DNA of 38,986 nucleotides from an uncultured Verrucomicrobiota bacterium. GTDB taxonomy: Bacteria; Verrucomicrobiota; Verrucomicrobiia; Verrucomicrobiales; Akkermansiaceae. Below, piece by piece: positions 24,736 through 36,620 of this stretch; within the stretch, counting starts at the first letter, position 1; the number at the start of each line of letters is the position of its first letter. The translations under genes and the position numbers were made by a program. The stretch spans positions 1 to 38,986 of the forward strand of contig CAJXYV010000007.1 in NCBI GenBank assembly GCA_913063525.1, given 5' to 3'. The notes beneath the pieces are model-generated. The model made no database searches. It was not told the origin of the DNA and worked only from the letters and a program-made list of their open reading frames with translations.

Positions 24736-26904
24736 TTATTTTCCTGCAGAAGTTCGGTAGATGGGCAACTGGCGGGCAATGGCAGATGAGGGCTTGGGCG
24801 TGGGAGCATTGATGCCGTTGATCAATAGGTTATCGAAATACGGGGTGCTGAGCCTTTTTCTTTCACCCCCTGCCATCAGTCCTGCCATACCGCGAGCGTA
24901 AAGGCCGTCCGTCGCAGTCAGAACCAGCTTGTCGTCGACGAATCCCATGAGGGTGGATCCTTGGAAACATAGCTTCAGGTGATGCCATTGGTTAGGGCTT
25001 ATGCCGGGGAGTTGGACCGTGGCAAGCACCTTCTCTCCGCCTTCGCCGTCGTCCTTCAGGCCTCTGAGAATCGCCTGCTGCTCGGCATCACCGACGGGTT
25101 TCTTTTTGTCCTTTTTGCCGCGGATGACGACCAGCTGGCATTGCCCGTTGTCGGCGAGTTTCAGGAAATACCCTTTCGGGATGAAGCCGTAGCCGGTGCC
25201 GACATCATTGATCCGGCCCATCACCGCCGCCGAGTCGCCTGGGTTCAAATACACATCGGCGCTGACTTCGTAGTCTTGCCACGAGTCGTCGCCCAAAATG
25301 GTATAGGGCAGCCAATCCGGAGCCCACGAAATGGTGGGCTTCGGAACGACTTGGCGCAGGCACTTGCCTTGCTTGTCGGGGCGCTCGGCGATCTCGAACG
25401 CATCGGCAATGTCGGCGGTGTAGCGCGGCAGGTGGCCCCATTCTTTGGGCGAAGCATATTGCTCGAAAGTCTCGTAGTAGGGAAACGGAAACGGCTTCGG
25501 CGTGGGAATGTCGGCGAACGAGCCTTTCTGTTGCCCTGTGGTGGTGGAGAGCGAATAGATGGAATCGGGATCCAGCGTGATCGTAAATGTGCCATTCGCC
25601 GGCTTGATACCAGGTTGTTGAATGAATTGCTCCTTCGCATTGCTCCGCCAGACGCAGAGCCCGTTGCCAGACAATCCTCCGCTGATCTGAAACTGGAGTT
25701 GTTGCGGGGCTTTTGCATCCTTGGTCTCGATGATGATACTATAATCATCGCCCGGTGATTTTAGCGTCACCATGGAACCTCCTCCGCTGAGTTCTCCGCA
25801 ACCGCCGTTGAGATACTGCCACCCGACTTGGCTGAATTGGCCATAGTGCGCGTAGCCCCACAATGCCTCGCGGACTTGGTAATGACCGCTCCAAGGCGAG
25901 TGCGCGAGCAGCATCGCCGGATCCTCCGAGAAGGGCTCCATCGCATAGAGTCCCGCGATGTCGTACCAGTTCACGGTGCGTGTCGCTCCGCTGCTGATGA
26001 AGTTATCGTTGAAGGCCTGCACGATGCTGATTTCGCAATCAAAGCCCTTTTTATAAACGTGGTCCTCGGTATCCCAAATGGGCTTATTCATTTGGGCCGC
26101 CATCTGCTGAACCTCCGCAGTCGCTGGAAAACGCTTCGGCGCATTGGTGCTGAGCGTGTGGCCGCTGATGATGTCGATCGAATCGCGCAGTTTCTCATCG
26201 GTCAGCATCTCCTTCACAAAATCGAATTTGTCCTTCGTGAAGTGATCAAACGCGTGAACCTTGACGCTTTTGAATCCATTAGCGTCCAAGGTCGTGCGCA
26301 GCATTTTCACAAACTCGGGGCTATAGCCTTTTTCGTTGCGGCAGCCGAGGGCATCGAACTCCAGGCCATAAACTTTTCGAAGCCCCTCTAGCCATTTGAC
26401 GTAATAGCCGATGGTGTCCTGTGTCCAGAACTGTGCGTCACCATACTTTCCGGAAGGGAACTTTGCCCCGTCTCCCACCCAACTGGGCGCACTCCAAGCG
26501 GTGCCATCGAGTGAAAGGTCGGGATTGCGCTTTTTCGCCTCGCACAGGATCCACCACAGATAGCCGCGCGTGTAGTCGAGGTCGTCGCGTGTGTGCATGT
26601 GGCTGGGCATCGATCCCTGCGTCGAGTTGCCATCGCCGGGAATCTCGACCAGCAGCGCGCTCACGGATGCCCCGAACTTCGGCTTGTAAACCATGTCGAG
26701 AATTTGGCTGCGCTGCGGCTCGGGGTAATCCTTGAGCAGCACCGAAGTCGCGCCGCCGCCATTGACCACCCCAATGCCATCAAAGCGCTTGCCCCCGGCA
26801 TCGCCCTTGAGCTCCACCACTTGAGAATTGGCCGCTTGTCCCCACTGCGGTGAATGACAGAGGATCGCTAACAGGAAGAGAAGAGGTGTGCGATGAGGGC
26901 GCAT
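24736..26904 (-). CDS. GH59 galactosylceramidase-family enzyme
   Basis: This 722-residue exported protein (signal peptide to about 25) is co-linear with animal galactocerebrosidase GALC over its full length. Shared segments include KRFDGIGVVNGGGATS, LLKDYPEPQRSQILD, KPKFGAS, the GDGNST-x-GSMPSHMH region, RGYLWWILCEAKKRNP, a barrel strand with Asn190-Glu191 (GALC acid/base NE) and WDTED with Glu280 (GALC nucleophile SED). AHSPWSGHYQV and GWQYL follow, and a C-terminal lectin-like sandwich (about 490-705) with DDSWQDYEVSADVYL. GH59 retains configuration on beta-galactosides; in animals the substrates are galactolipids. Here, in a pectin operon between GH2 and GH28, beta-galactose on a plant glycan is the likely target. 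That bacterial specificity is inference. Confidence 0.92.
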   Translation of the reverse strand: MRPHRTPLLFLLAILCHSPQWGQAANSQVVELKGDAGGKRFDGIGVVNGGGATSVLLKDYPEPQRSQILDMVYKPKFGASVSALLVEIPGDGNSTQGSMPSHMHTRDDLDYTRGYLWWILCEAKKRNPDLSLDGTAWSAPSWVGDGAKFPSGKYGDAQFWTQDTIGYYVKWLEGLRKVYGLEFDALGCRNEKGYSPEFVKMLRTTLDANGFKSVKVHAFDHFTKDKFDFVKEMLTDEKLRDSIDIISGHTLSTNAPKRFPATAEVQQMAAQMNKPIWDTEDHVYKKGFDCEISIVQAFNDNFISSGATRTVNWYDIAGLYAMEPFSEDPAMLLAHSPWSGHYQVREALWGYAHYGQFSQVGWQYLNGGCGELSGGGSMVTLKSPGDDYSIIIETKDAKAPQQLQFQISGGLSGNGLCVWRSNAKEQFIQQPGIKPANGTFTITLDPDSIYSLSTTTGQQKGSFADIPTPKPFPFPYYETFEQYASPKEWGHLPRYTADIADAFEIAERPDKQGKCLRQVVPKPTISWAPDWLPYTILGDDSWQDYEVSADVYLNPGDSAAVMGRINDVGTGYGFIPKGYFLKLADNGQCQLVVIRGKKDKKKPVGDAEQQAILRGLKDDGEGGEKVLATVQLPGISPNQWHHLKLCFQGSTLMGFVDDKLVLTATDGLYARGMAGLMAGGERKRLSTPYFDNLLINGINAPTPKPSSAIARQLPIYRTSAGK

Positions 26905-26984
26905 GAGGTTTGTCAGTTTTATGGGGTGTTTTTAGCGGCTCCGCCCGGTTACCATGTTCGATGAGTTACAAGGCATCCATTCAT

Positions 26985-30086
<3,102 letters not shown>

Positions 30087-30174
30087 TCAATCGGAGTAGA
30101 CCCAGCCGGACGTCAGATCTCCCGCCCCCGTGGCCCCCAGAAAACGACTTTCGTTAGCAAATAGCTCTTTAGGC

Positions 30175-30306
30175 ACGCGTCAACACCTCCGGTTGACGCG
30201 TCAACCGGTGCCGTTCGAGCGTCAACCGGTGCCGTTCGAGCGTCAACCGGTGCCGTTCGAGCGTCAACCGGTCCTGTTCGAGCATCAACCGGTCCGGGTG
30301 ACGCGT
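30175..30306. repeat. Second 21-bp tandem repeat array bracketed by inverted half-units
   Basis: Units of about GAGCGTCAACCGGTGCCGTTC recur every 21 bp at 30196, 30217, 30238, 30259 and 30280, with a diverged unit at 30175 and a partial one at 30301. At the left, CCGGTTGACGC (30189-30199) is the reverse complement of the unit core and makes a perfect 20-bp palindrome (30189-30208) centred on ACGCGT. At the right, CCGGGTGACGC (30294-30304) is the same inverted half-unit with one mismatch. It lies 27 bp past the CE12 stop codon, between that gene and GH2 copy 2. No unique spacers are present. Sequence differs from the array at 7111-7311; architecture is the same. Confidence 0.9.
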
Positions 30307-30333
30307 GGCAAAAGAGCAAATTTCGTCCGCCGA

Positions 30334-31275
30334 TCAGGGTTTTGCGGCCGGAGTGACCGAATTGGCGCGCGGCGAAAGGAACTTATCGAGCGGATCGACG
30401 GGCAAGGCCTTCAAACCAGCGATGACGCATTCGGCGTTGACGACGGCACCGTCCCAGCCGGTGTGCAGGTTTTCCTTGGGGGAGGGGACGTAAAGCGTGT
30501 CGACCTTCGCCGTGCCGAGTTCTTCGTATTTTTTGGCGATGAGTTCGTTGAGCGGAACAAAAGGCGTGTTGGTTTCCTTGGCGACTTGTTCGGCCCATAC
30601 GGCATGCGCTTTGCTGTCATGTGCGAATTGTTTGCCGTCGGCGTCCCAATGTTTGCGCGGGGTGAGCGAGCAAATGATCGGGGTGGCTTCCTTCGCGCGG
30701 GTCTCGGCGACGAATTGTTTCAGGTACCAGCCGAAGCTGTGCACGGTTTCGTCGTTGTTCATCGCGGTTTCGTCGCCGATGCCGCCGAGTCCGCCCTTGC
30801 CCTTGGCTCCGCCGTTGTCGTTCGCTCCGAATTGGAGGATCACGAAGTCGCCTTTTTTGATCCGTGGCTGCAGGTCTTTCCAAAAGAAACCATTGTAAAA
30901 CGAACGGCTGCTGGTGCCGCCAAACGCGCGGTTGACGACGTTGATTTTTTTCAAGTCAAAGTAAGCAGTCGCCGGTGCGCCCCAGCCCCATTGGCCGGTC
31001 GGGCCATTGTCGCCAGTGGTGCCGTTGCGAACGGTCGAGTCGCCGATCAGCCAGAGCGTGGGCAGGCTGGGATTTGCCGGCATCGGCGGCGCGTATTTGC
31101 CATTGCCCGGCGCACCGGCGGGTGCTTTGCCTGTGCCGATCTGCGTCGCGCGCGGAACATCGCTCACTTTGAGGGGGGCGGCATTGGCATGGCTTTGCGC
31201 GGAGGCGAGCGGGGTGAGGGCCGCAGTGAAGACGAGGCCGAGGTGGAGCAGGAGATGGTGGGTGTTGGTTTTCAT
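30334..31275 (-). CDS. CE12-like rhamnogalacturonan acetylesterase (SGNH fold)
   Basis: This is a 313-residue exported esterase with a signal peptide to about residue 26 and a Pro/Gly/Ala-rich linker (about 45-70). The SGNH blocks are LWLIGDSTVRNG (Ser), FGGTSSRSFYNG (Gly), LQFGANDNGG (Asn) and ENLHTGWDGAVVNAE (His). In this last block Glu stands three residues before the histidine, where CE12 enzymes normally have Asp; the charge is kept. TPRKHWDADGK and the WGWGAP segment also fit the family. It should deacetylate RG-I for the PL4 lyase, whose gene lies 48 bp upstream in the same operon. It is clearly different from the SGNH esterase at 6071-6844, so the locus has two such enzymes. Confidence 0.9.
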   Translation of the reverse strand: MKTNTHHLLLHLGLVFTAALTPLASAQSHANAAPLKVSDVPRATQIGTGKAPAGAPGNGKYAPPMPANPSLPTLWLIGDSTVRNGTTGDNGPTGQWGWGAPATAYFDLKKINVVNRAFGGTSSRSFYNGFFWKDLQPRIKKGDFVILQFGANDNGGAKGKGGLGGIGDETAMNNDETVHSFGWYLKQFVAETRAKEATPIICSLTPRKHWDADGKQFAHDSKAHAVWAEQVAKETNTPFVPLNELIAKKYEELGTAKVDTLYVPSPKENLHTGWDGAVVNAECVIAGLKALPVDPLDKFLSPRANSVTPAAKP

Positions 31276-31323
31276 AAAGTCGATGGGGTGGGTTGAATGA
31301 TGGGTTAGAAATTGCGGCGATGT

Positions 31324-33930
31324 TTACGGCAGTTCCAGACTTAGGAAGTCATACATCACGTGGGTCTGGGTGTCGGTGTTGGCTTGTTCCAGAGTGATGG
31401 TGTTGTCCCCTTGTTTCAGCCGGGAAGTGGGGATCGTGAGATACTCGACGCAGTATTTGGCGTGGATGGATTCGCGGAGCAGGGCATTGCCTCCCTGGAT
31501 GGAAGGTGTCACGATGGCAAAGGGTTTGGCCTCGCTGTTGACGAAAGTATTGATTCTGGCGCGGCCGTGGGCGCCGGCAAATGCAAAGGTTAGAGTCGCA
31601 TCGCCCTCGGGAATGGCGGCGAGATTGAAGTGGATGCGCCAGCGCCAAGGTTCTCTTTTTTTGCCGACTTGGTACCAGCTGTGCGCATAGTTCCAGTCCT
31701 TTGAGACGTCGCTCTTGCCGACGGTGTATTCCAGGGGGTTTTTGAATTCCTCTTGGAAGCGCGTCCAGAGGTAGCCGTGGAAGTAGTCGGTGCCGTGACG
31801 GAATTCTTTGGCCGTGCGATCGGGGACTCCGATCTCCCATGCAAGGGATTTGCCTTTGTGCGGCACCTCCCAGACGACGTCTTCCGCCAGCGGGTTGCTG
31901 CCGGCCTTGATCACCACCTTTTCCCGCGAGTACTCGCCGACGGCACCATCGGTGAAGGCGTAAAAAGTATAGCTGCCCGGCCGAACGCTCGGGATGGTGA
32001 AATGGCCCGACGCGTCTGCTTTCGCCCAATATTGATAACGATTGGACTCGAACTGCCAGTTGCCACCCGGAGGCGGCTGGGCGAGACCGACCCAAGCGTT
32101 GGCGGCATTCAGCCCCGGCTTGAGAGCGTCTTTGATGACCAAGCGGCCGCTCAGTGTTCCCCGATCTTTTGCGGAAGGATAGGCGGGGTTGTCGGTCAGC
32201 CAAGTGTAGGGCCAGGCGGCCTTTTCGGATTCGACCTGCTTCTTGGCATCGGCCCACATGGCATCGCCGCCTTGTTCGCTGGAATTGCAGTAAAGCAGGA
32301 AGGGTCCGTAAATTTTCTGCCACTCCTCGCCCGCGTTCACGGTCGTGCTGGAGCTATTGTAATGATCCATGCCGAAGTGGATGTGATTGATGCCAGAGGC
32401 GGCGTTCAGGTCCTGCTTGGTCGGGCCGTCGTTGAAGTAATCGTAGCCGCCGAGCACGATCCAGCCGCCGACCTTGTGTTTGTCGCTCGCGTGTCCCCAG
32501 CAGCCAATGTCGTAGTAGCTGGCGCTATAGTCGTATTTGCAGTCGTACTTTCCTGCCCAAGGGCCGGTGGTAAGTTTGGTGATCTCCTTGATCCCGGTGG
32601 GCTCGGCGCGTTTGTAATCTTCTGGACTGGGCATCTGCCAGTGGCGCAGGTCGTCCACATAGATCTTTTCCAGCAGGTCGTTTGAGAGCTTCCAGACCAT
32701 GCGCCATTCGCCGACACCGGTTTTCGGGTAGGAGGCGGGGTGGCTGAGAATGGCGTAGGTGTAGATCCCGGAGCTGCCGCGCTTGAGGACATAGTGGATT
32801 TCGCAGTCGAACGCCTGCGGTTCGTTTTTGCGTTCGTTTTTGAAACCGATGTCGACGAGGTCCGGTGTTTTCGTTTTTACGAAGTAGCGGCCGCCGCCCG
32901 GATTTCGATAATTGGGGCCGCCATCCATGCTATAGTACATCTCGTTGGCCATCTCGAAGTTTTTGTACTTAAGCGAGGAGATGCTCGCGGACTTGGTAAT
33001 GGTGGCGGTAAGGATGCCGTTGGAAAGGATAACGCCGGAACGGGATTCGCGCAGCGTCACGCTTGGGCCGCTGAGCCTTTCATCCGTTGGCGGTAGAATT
33101 TGCTGGAGTGGGGCGCGCGGCGTCGGTTTCGCCGTTTCGTCGCCCGCTGGTGCTGGCTTTGTTTGTGATTGAGCTTCTGCTTTGGCCATTTGTTCCGTGG
33201 CACGCTGTTGCAAGTCAGTAGAGCCAATGGGAACGATGCTGCTGCCGCCCAGGTAAACGACGGTCATGTTCTGGCCGTTGATTTCCACAAGATCCACCAA
33301 CGTCCCGGGCGATGCCTGAGTGGTGCCAGCGACCTGCCCATCTAAAACAACCGGAAATTTGGCCGCGGTGACTAGGGCGACTTGTTTTGGCCAGTACTCC
33401 TTGTGGGCCAGGATCCACTCCAGCGGATCGGGTTTAGGAGCGGTAATTTCGGCGGGAGCTGCCGGAGGATCGGGTGCAGGATCGGCGGTGACCGTGGGCG
33501 CTGGGACAGGAGCGGGATCGGGGGCTGGTGGCGAGACGGGAATCGGTGCAGGGGGGGCGCTTATTTCAGGCGTGGTCACCGCTTTTTTCGGATATGACGG
33601 GATCGTTATCTGCACCACTTGCTGCGCGGGCTGATGGCCCTTGTCATTCACAAGGAACCATGCCCCCGCCGCGATGCCGATGATGGCGAGTGAAATTTTC
33701 ATCATCCCGCCCCCCTTGGGTTTTTTAGGGATTTTGCGCGGGCCCGGTCGTTTCGGATGTGGGGTTTTTGAAAGGGTTGGCGATGCTGCAGCGACTTGGG
33801 CAGATGCAGGTTCTCGCTCTTGTGATGGAACGACAAAAGACAGACCACATGCCGGGCACTCGATCGTGGAGCCGGCCCAGGTCGCATCGGCGTCCAAATG
33901 TTGCGCGCAGTGAGTGCAGGAAAATTTCAT
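31324..33930 (-). CDS. Rhamnogalacturonan lyase PL4 fused to an N-terminal zinc ribbon and membrane anchor
   Basis: The start is set at the ATG giving MKFSCTHC; 24 codons upstream lack family features. The 868-residue product has a zinc ribbon (Cys5-x2-Cys8, Cys25-x2-Cys28), a basic Pro-rich segment (55-75), one membrane helix (about 78-95) and a Pro/Ala linker. An SH3-like beta domain follows (EYWPKQVALVTAAKFPVVLDGQ to IVPIGSTDLQQ), then PL4. PL4 parts are the beta-sandwich catalytic domain (GVILSNGILTATITK, YFVKTKTPDLVDIG, YVDDLRHWQMPSP, HFGMDHY), a fibronectin-like domain (TLSGRLVIKD to FYAFTDGAVGEY) and a C-terminal CBM-like sandwich (WEIGVPDRTAKEF to the end). PL4 cleaves the RG-I backbone by beta-elimination. 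First gene of the operon. Confidence 0.92.
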   Translation of the reverse strand: MKFSCTHCAQHLDADATWAGSTIECPACGLSFVVPSQEREPASAQVAAASPTLSKTPHPKRPGPRKIPKKPKGGGMMKISLAIIGIAAGAWFLVNDKGHQPAQQVVQITIPSYPKKAVTTPEISAPPAPIPVSPPAPDPAPVPAPTVTADPAPDPPAAPAEITAPKPDPLEWILAHKEYWPKQVALVTAAKFPVVLDGQVAGTTQASPGTLVDLVEINGQNMTVVYLGGSSIVPIGSTDLQQRATEQMAKAEAQSQTKPAPAGDETAKPTPRAPLQQILPPTDERLSGPSVTLRESRSGVILSNGILTATITKSASISSLKYKNFEMANEMYYSMDGGPNYRNPGGGRYFVKTKTPDLVDIGFKNERKNEPQAFDCEIHYVLKRGSSGIYTYAILSHPASYPKTGVGEWRMVWKLSNDLLEKIYVDDLRHWQMPSPEDYKRAEPTGIKEITKLTTGPWAGKYDCKYDYSASYYDIGCWGHASDKHKVGGWIVLGGYDYFNDGPTKQDLNAASGINHIHFGMDHYNSSSTTVNAGEEWQKIYGPFLLYCNSSEQGGDAMWADAKKQVESEKAAWPYTWLTDNPAYPSAKDRGTLSGRLVIKDALKPGLNAANAWVGLAQPPPGGNWQFESNRYQYWAKADASGHFTIPSVRPGSYTFYAFTDGAVGEYSREKVVIKAGSNPLAEDVVWEVPHKGKSLAWEIGVPDRTAKEFRHGTDYFHGYLWTRFQEEFKNPLEYTVGKSDVSKDWNYAHSWYQVGKKREPWRWRIHFNLAAIPEGDATLTFAFAGAHGRARINTFVNSEAKPFAIVTPSIQGGNALLRESIHAKYCVEYLTIPTSRLKQGDNTITLEQANTDTQTHVMYDFLSLELP

Positions 33931-34141
33931 GCGTGGAGTTCCGGAGTGATGCTGGGCAAGTGCAGCGCGTGGGTGAGGAGCTTCCAATGACGCATAGGTC
34001 ACAGCTTACAGGGCTGCTTCAGCGCGTCATTAACGCATTCGGAGTAATGCCATATCCCGAAATGCACTTGAGGGTCCCGCCTGCCCTTGCGTCCTGAATG
34101 GATGCTTCAGCGCGGTCCGTTGCCGACGCTGATCAAAACAA

Positions 34142-34178
34142 AAACCCCGCCGCCCACAGGATGCGGACGACGGGGTTT
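34142..34178 (-). terminator. Rho-independent terminator of the EF-G gene
   Basis: AAACCCCG (34142-34149) and CGGGGTTT (34171-34178) form the outer stem. Allowing G-U pairs it extends to 14 bp (34142-34155 with 34165-34178) around a 9-nt loop. On the minus-strand transcript it is followed by UUUUGUUUUG. It lies 18 bp past the EF-G stop and insulates the PL4 operon downstream. Confidence 0.88.
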
Positions 34179-34196
34179 GGATGAATCCGATGAGGA

Positions 34197-36287
34197 TTAC
34201 TTGCGGAGTGCTTCTTCGCGGGCTTTGGCCTTGGCGATGACGTCGTCGGAGACGTTTTTCGGACAAGGAGCGTAGTGGCTGAACTCCATCGAGAACTGAC
34301 CGCGGCCGGAAGTCATCGTGCGAAGGTCGCCGATGTAACCGAACATGGCGCTCAGTGGGGCCTCTGCCTTGACGCGGATGCCACCGGGTGTTGGTTCCTG
34401 GCCTTGGATCATGCCGCGGCGGCGGTTGAGGTCGCCAATGACGTCGCCGACTTTTTCTTCGGGGGCGAAGACGTCGAGTTTCATCATCGGTTCAAGGATT
34501 TGCGGAGCGCACTTGACCATGGTCTGGCGATACGCGGCCTTGGCGGCGATTTCGAAGGCGATGTTGCTGGAGTCCACGGCGTGGAAACCACCTTCGTTGA
34601 GCATGACTTTGAAGTCCAAGCAAGGGTAGCCCGCAAGTGGTCCCTTATCGACGCAGGTTTTGAAGCCTTTTTCGACGGCGGGGATGAACTCTTTCGGGAT
34701 GCTGCCGCCGGTGACCTTCGATTCGAAGATGAAGCCGGAGCCGACTTCGCCTGGTTCGATGGTATAATCGATTTTCGCGAACTGGCCGGAACCACCGGAC
34801 TGCTTCTTGTGGGTGTAGCTGTCGTTGACGGCCTTGGTGATGGTTTCGCGATAGGCGACCTGTGGCGCGCCGACGGAGACCTCGACCTTGTGGGTGCGCT
34901 TGAGGATGTCGATTTTGATGTCGAGGTGGAGCTCGCCCATGCCCTTGAGGATCATTTCGTTGGTTTCGTCGTCGGTTTCGACGCGGAACGATGGATCTTC
35001 CTGGATCATCTTGCCGATGGCGTTGGCGAGCTTTTCAGCGTTGGCCTTGTCCTTCGCGGCAACGGCAATGGAGATGACGGGATCGGGGAACACCATTGGC
35101 TCCAGCGTGGCTGGGTTCTTCTCGTCGCAAAGGGTGTGGCCGGTCTGGACGTTTTTCAAACCGACAAGCGCGACGATGTCACCCGCTTGGGCGACGTCCA
35201 CTTCGTTGCGGTCATCGGCGTGCATTTCGACCATGCGGCTGATGCGCTCGGTTTTGCCGGTGAAGGAGTTGAGAACCGTGTCGCCCTTCTTGATGGTGCC
35301 CGAGTAAATACGGGTGAAGGTCAGCGCACCGAACTTGTCGTCCATGATCTTGAATGCGAGGCCGCGGAATGGGGCGCTCGGGTCGATGATCGCGAACTTG
35401 CCGGTTTCGTTGCCCTCGGCGTCCACTTCGGGGAGTGGCTTGACGTCGGTTGGGGACGGCAGGTAATCGACGACAGCGTCGAGCACGAGTTGGAGTCCCT
35501 TGTTTTTGAACGAAGAACCGCAATAGGTCGGGAAGAACGCAAGATCGATCGTGCCCTTGCGGATGCACTTCTTGACGTCGTCGATTGAAGGCTCGGTGCC
35601 TTCAAGGTAAGCTTCCATGATCGCGTCGTCCTGTTCGACGGCGGTCTCGATGAGTTGGGCGCGGTATTCCTTCGCCTTGTCCGCCATGTCGGCTGGGATC
35701 TCTTCGATCTTGAAGTTTTCGGGTTGGCCGGATTCATCCCAGATGTGGGCTTTCATCGTCAGCAGGTCGACCACACCGACGAAGTCACTTTCGGTGCCGA
35801 TCGGCAGCACCATCACCAGCGGTTGTGCACCGAGGATCTTTTTGACCTGGGCGACGACACGGTAGAAATCCGCGCCGATCCGGTCGAGTTTGTTGACGTA
35901 AATGACGCGGGAAACGCCGGAATCGTTGGCGTAGCGCCAGTTGGTTTCGGACTGGGGCTCGACGCCACCGGAACCGCAGAACACGCCGACACCGCCGTCG
36001 AGAACTTTGAGCGAGCGGTAAACTTCGATGGTGAAGTCAACGTGGCCGGGAGTGTCGATGACGTTGAATTGGTGACCTTTCCAGAAGCAAGTCGTCGCGG
36101 CGGACTGGATGGTGATGCCGCGCTCGGCTTCCTGATCCATGAAGTCCATGGTGGATGCGCCATCGTGCACTTCGCCGATCTTGTGGATCTTGCCGGTGAG
36201 TTTGAGAATGCGTTCGGTGGTGGTCGTTTTGCCCGCGTCAACGTGGGCGAAAATGCCGATGTTGCGGTATTTGCTGAGGTCCTTCAT
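34197..36287 (-). CDS. fusA: Translation elongation factor G
   Basis: This ribosomal translocase GTPase has 696 residues and full domains I-V. The GTPase motifs are AHVDAGKTT (P-loop), RGITI (switch I), DTPGH (switch II) and NKLDR (normally NKMDR). Domain II has the [14 protein letters not shown] segment, domain [11 protein letters not shown], and the C-terminal region [29 protein letters not shown]. The gene is alone, not next to rpsL, rpsG or tuf, and has Leu in the NKLD motif and [13 protein letters not shown] in place of the commoner AVGGVQPQSETVW. It may therefore be a second EF-G copy (EF-G2-type) rather than the str-operon gene. The rest of the genome would decide. It is divergent from pabB. 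Confidence 0.93.
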   Translation of the reverse strand: MKDLSKYRNIGIFAHVDAGKTTTTERILKLTGKIHKIGEVHDGASTMDFMDQEAERGITIQSAATTCFWKGHQFNVIDTPGHVDFTIEVYRSLKVLDGGVGVFCGSGGVEPQSETNWRYANDSGVSRVIYVNKLDRIGADFYRVVAQVKKILGAQPLVMVLPIGTESDFVGVVDLLTMKAHIWDESGQPENFKIEEIPADMADKAKEYRAQLIETAVEQDDAIMEAYLEGTEPSIDDVKKCIRKGTIDLAFFPTYCGSSFKNKGLQLVLDAVVDYLPSPTDVKPLPEVDAEGNETGKFAIIDPSAPFRGLAFKIMDDKFGALTFTRIYSGTIKKGDTVLNSFTGKTERISRMVEMHADDRNEVDVAQAGDIVALVGLKNVQTGHTLCDEKNPATLEPMVFPDPVISIAVAAKDKANAEKLANAIGKMIQEDPSFRVETDDETNEMILKGMGELHLDIKIDILKRTHKVEVSVGAPQVAYRETITKAVNDSYTHKKQSGGSGQFAKIDYTIEPGEVGSGFIFESKVTGGSIPKEFIPAVEKGFKTCVDKGPLAGYPCLDFKVMLNEGGFHAVDSSNIAFEIAAKAAYRQTMVKCAPQILEPMMKLDVFAPEEKVGDVIGDLNRRRGMIQGQEPTPGGIRVKAEAPLSAMFGYIGDLRTMTSGRGQFSMEFSHYAPCPKNVSDDVIAKAKAREEALRK

Positions 36288-36425
36288 AACGGATAGATGC
36301 TTCTGGTTGGCGGGCGACGGTTTCGCGCCGGGGGCAGATTCCTAGTCGCTTGCCACCATTTGGCAATCCTAGAGTCAGTTTCGCGGGTATTTTCATTCAT
36401 CTCAAGGGGAGTTTTTGGAAAGATC

Positions 36426-36557
36426 AGCGAAACGCGGAGGCGCAGAGGCTGCAGAGAGGAGCGCTGAGTGGGAGAAGGGTCTCGGGCCTTGGGCCACAAA
36501 AATATCCAGAAATCCTCAGCGTCTTCCTCCGCGACTTCCGCCTCTCCGCGTTTCGCT
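36426..36557. repeat. Large imperfect inverted repeat between fusA and pabB
   Basis: Arms of 43 bp (36426-36468 and 36515-36557) match at about 32 of 43 positions. Both ends are perfect: AGCGAAACGCGGAG pairs outside and CGCTGAG inside. The spacer is 46 bp. The purine-rich core resembles the GCAGAGGCGCAGAG-type dispersed intergenic elements seen in many bacterial genomes, so this is probably one copy of a multi-copy palindromic element. It lies in the 333-bp divergent gap; the rest of that gap (36288-36425, 36558-36620) must hold both promoters, but I see no clear -35/-10 pair. Confidence 0.7.
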
Positions 36558-36620
36558 TCACCCGAATATAACCGTTCCGGCTTGCTTCATCGGTGCGAGA
36601 AGACTTGGCTCGTCCCCGCG

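Noticed and set aside
34015..34114. 12-bp direct repeat TGCTTCAGCGCG (34015-34026 and 34103-34114) before the PL4 gene as regulator half-sites
   Set aside because: The copies are 88 bp apart, one lies near the EF-G terminator, and the motif is not seen in the AraC control region, so a regulatory role is unsupported.
34275..35588. Long plus-strand frame opposite EF-G
   Set aside because: Antisense shadow of a highly conserved gene; the product is an acidic low-information sequence.
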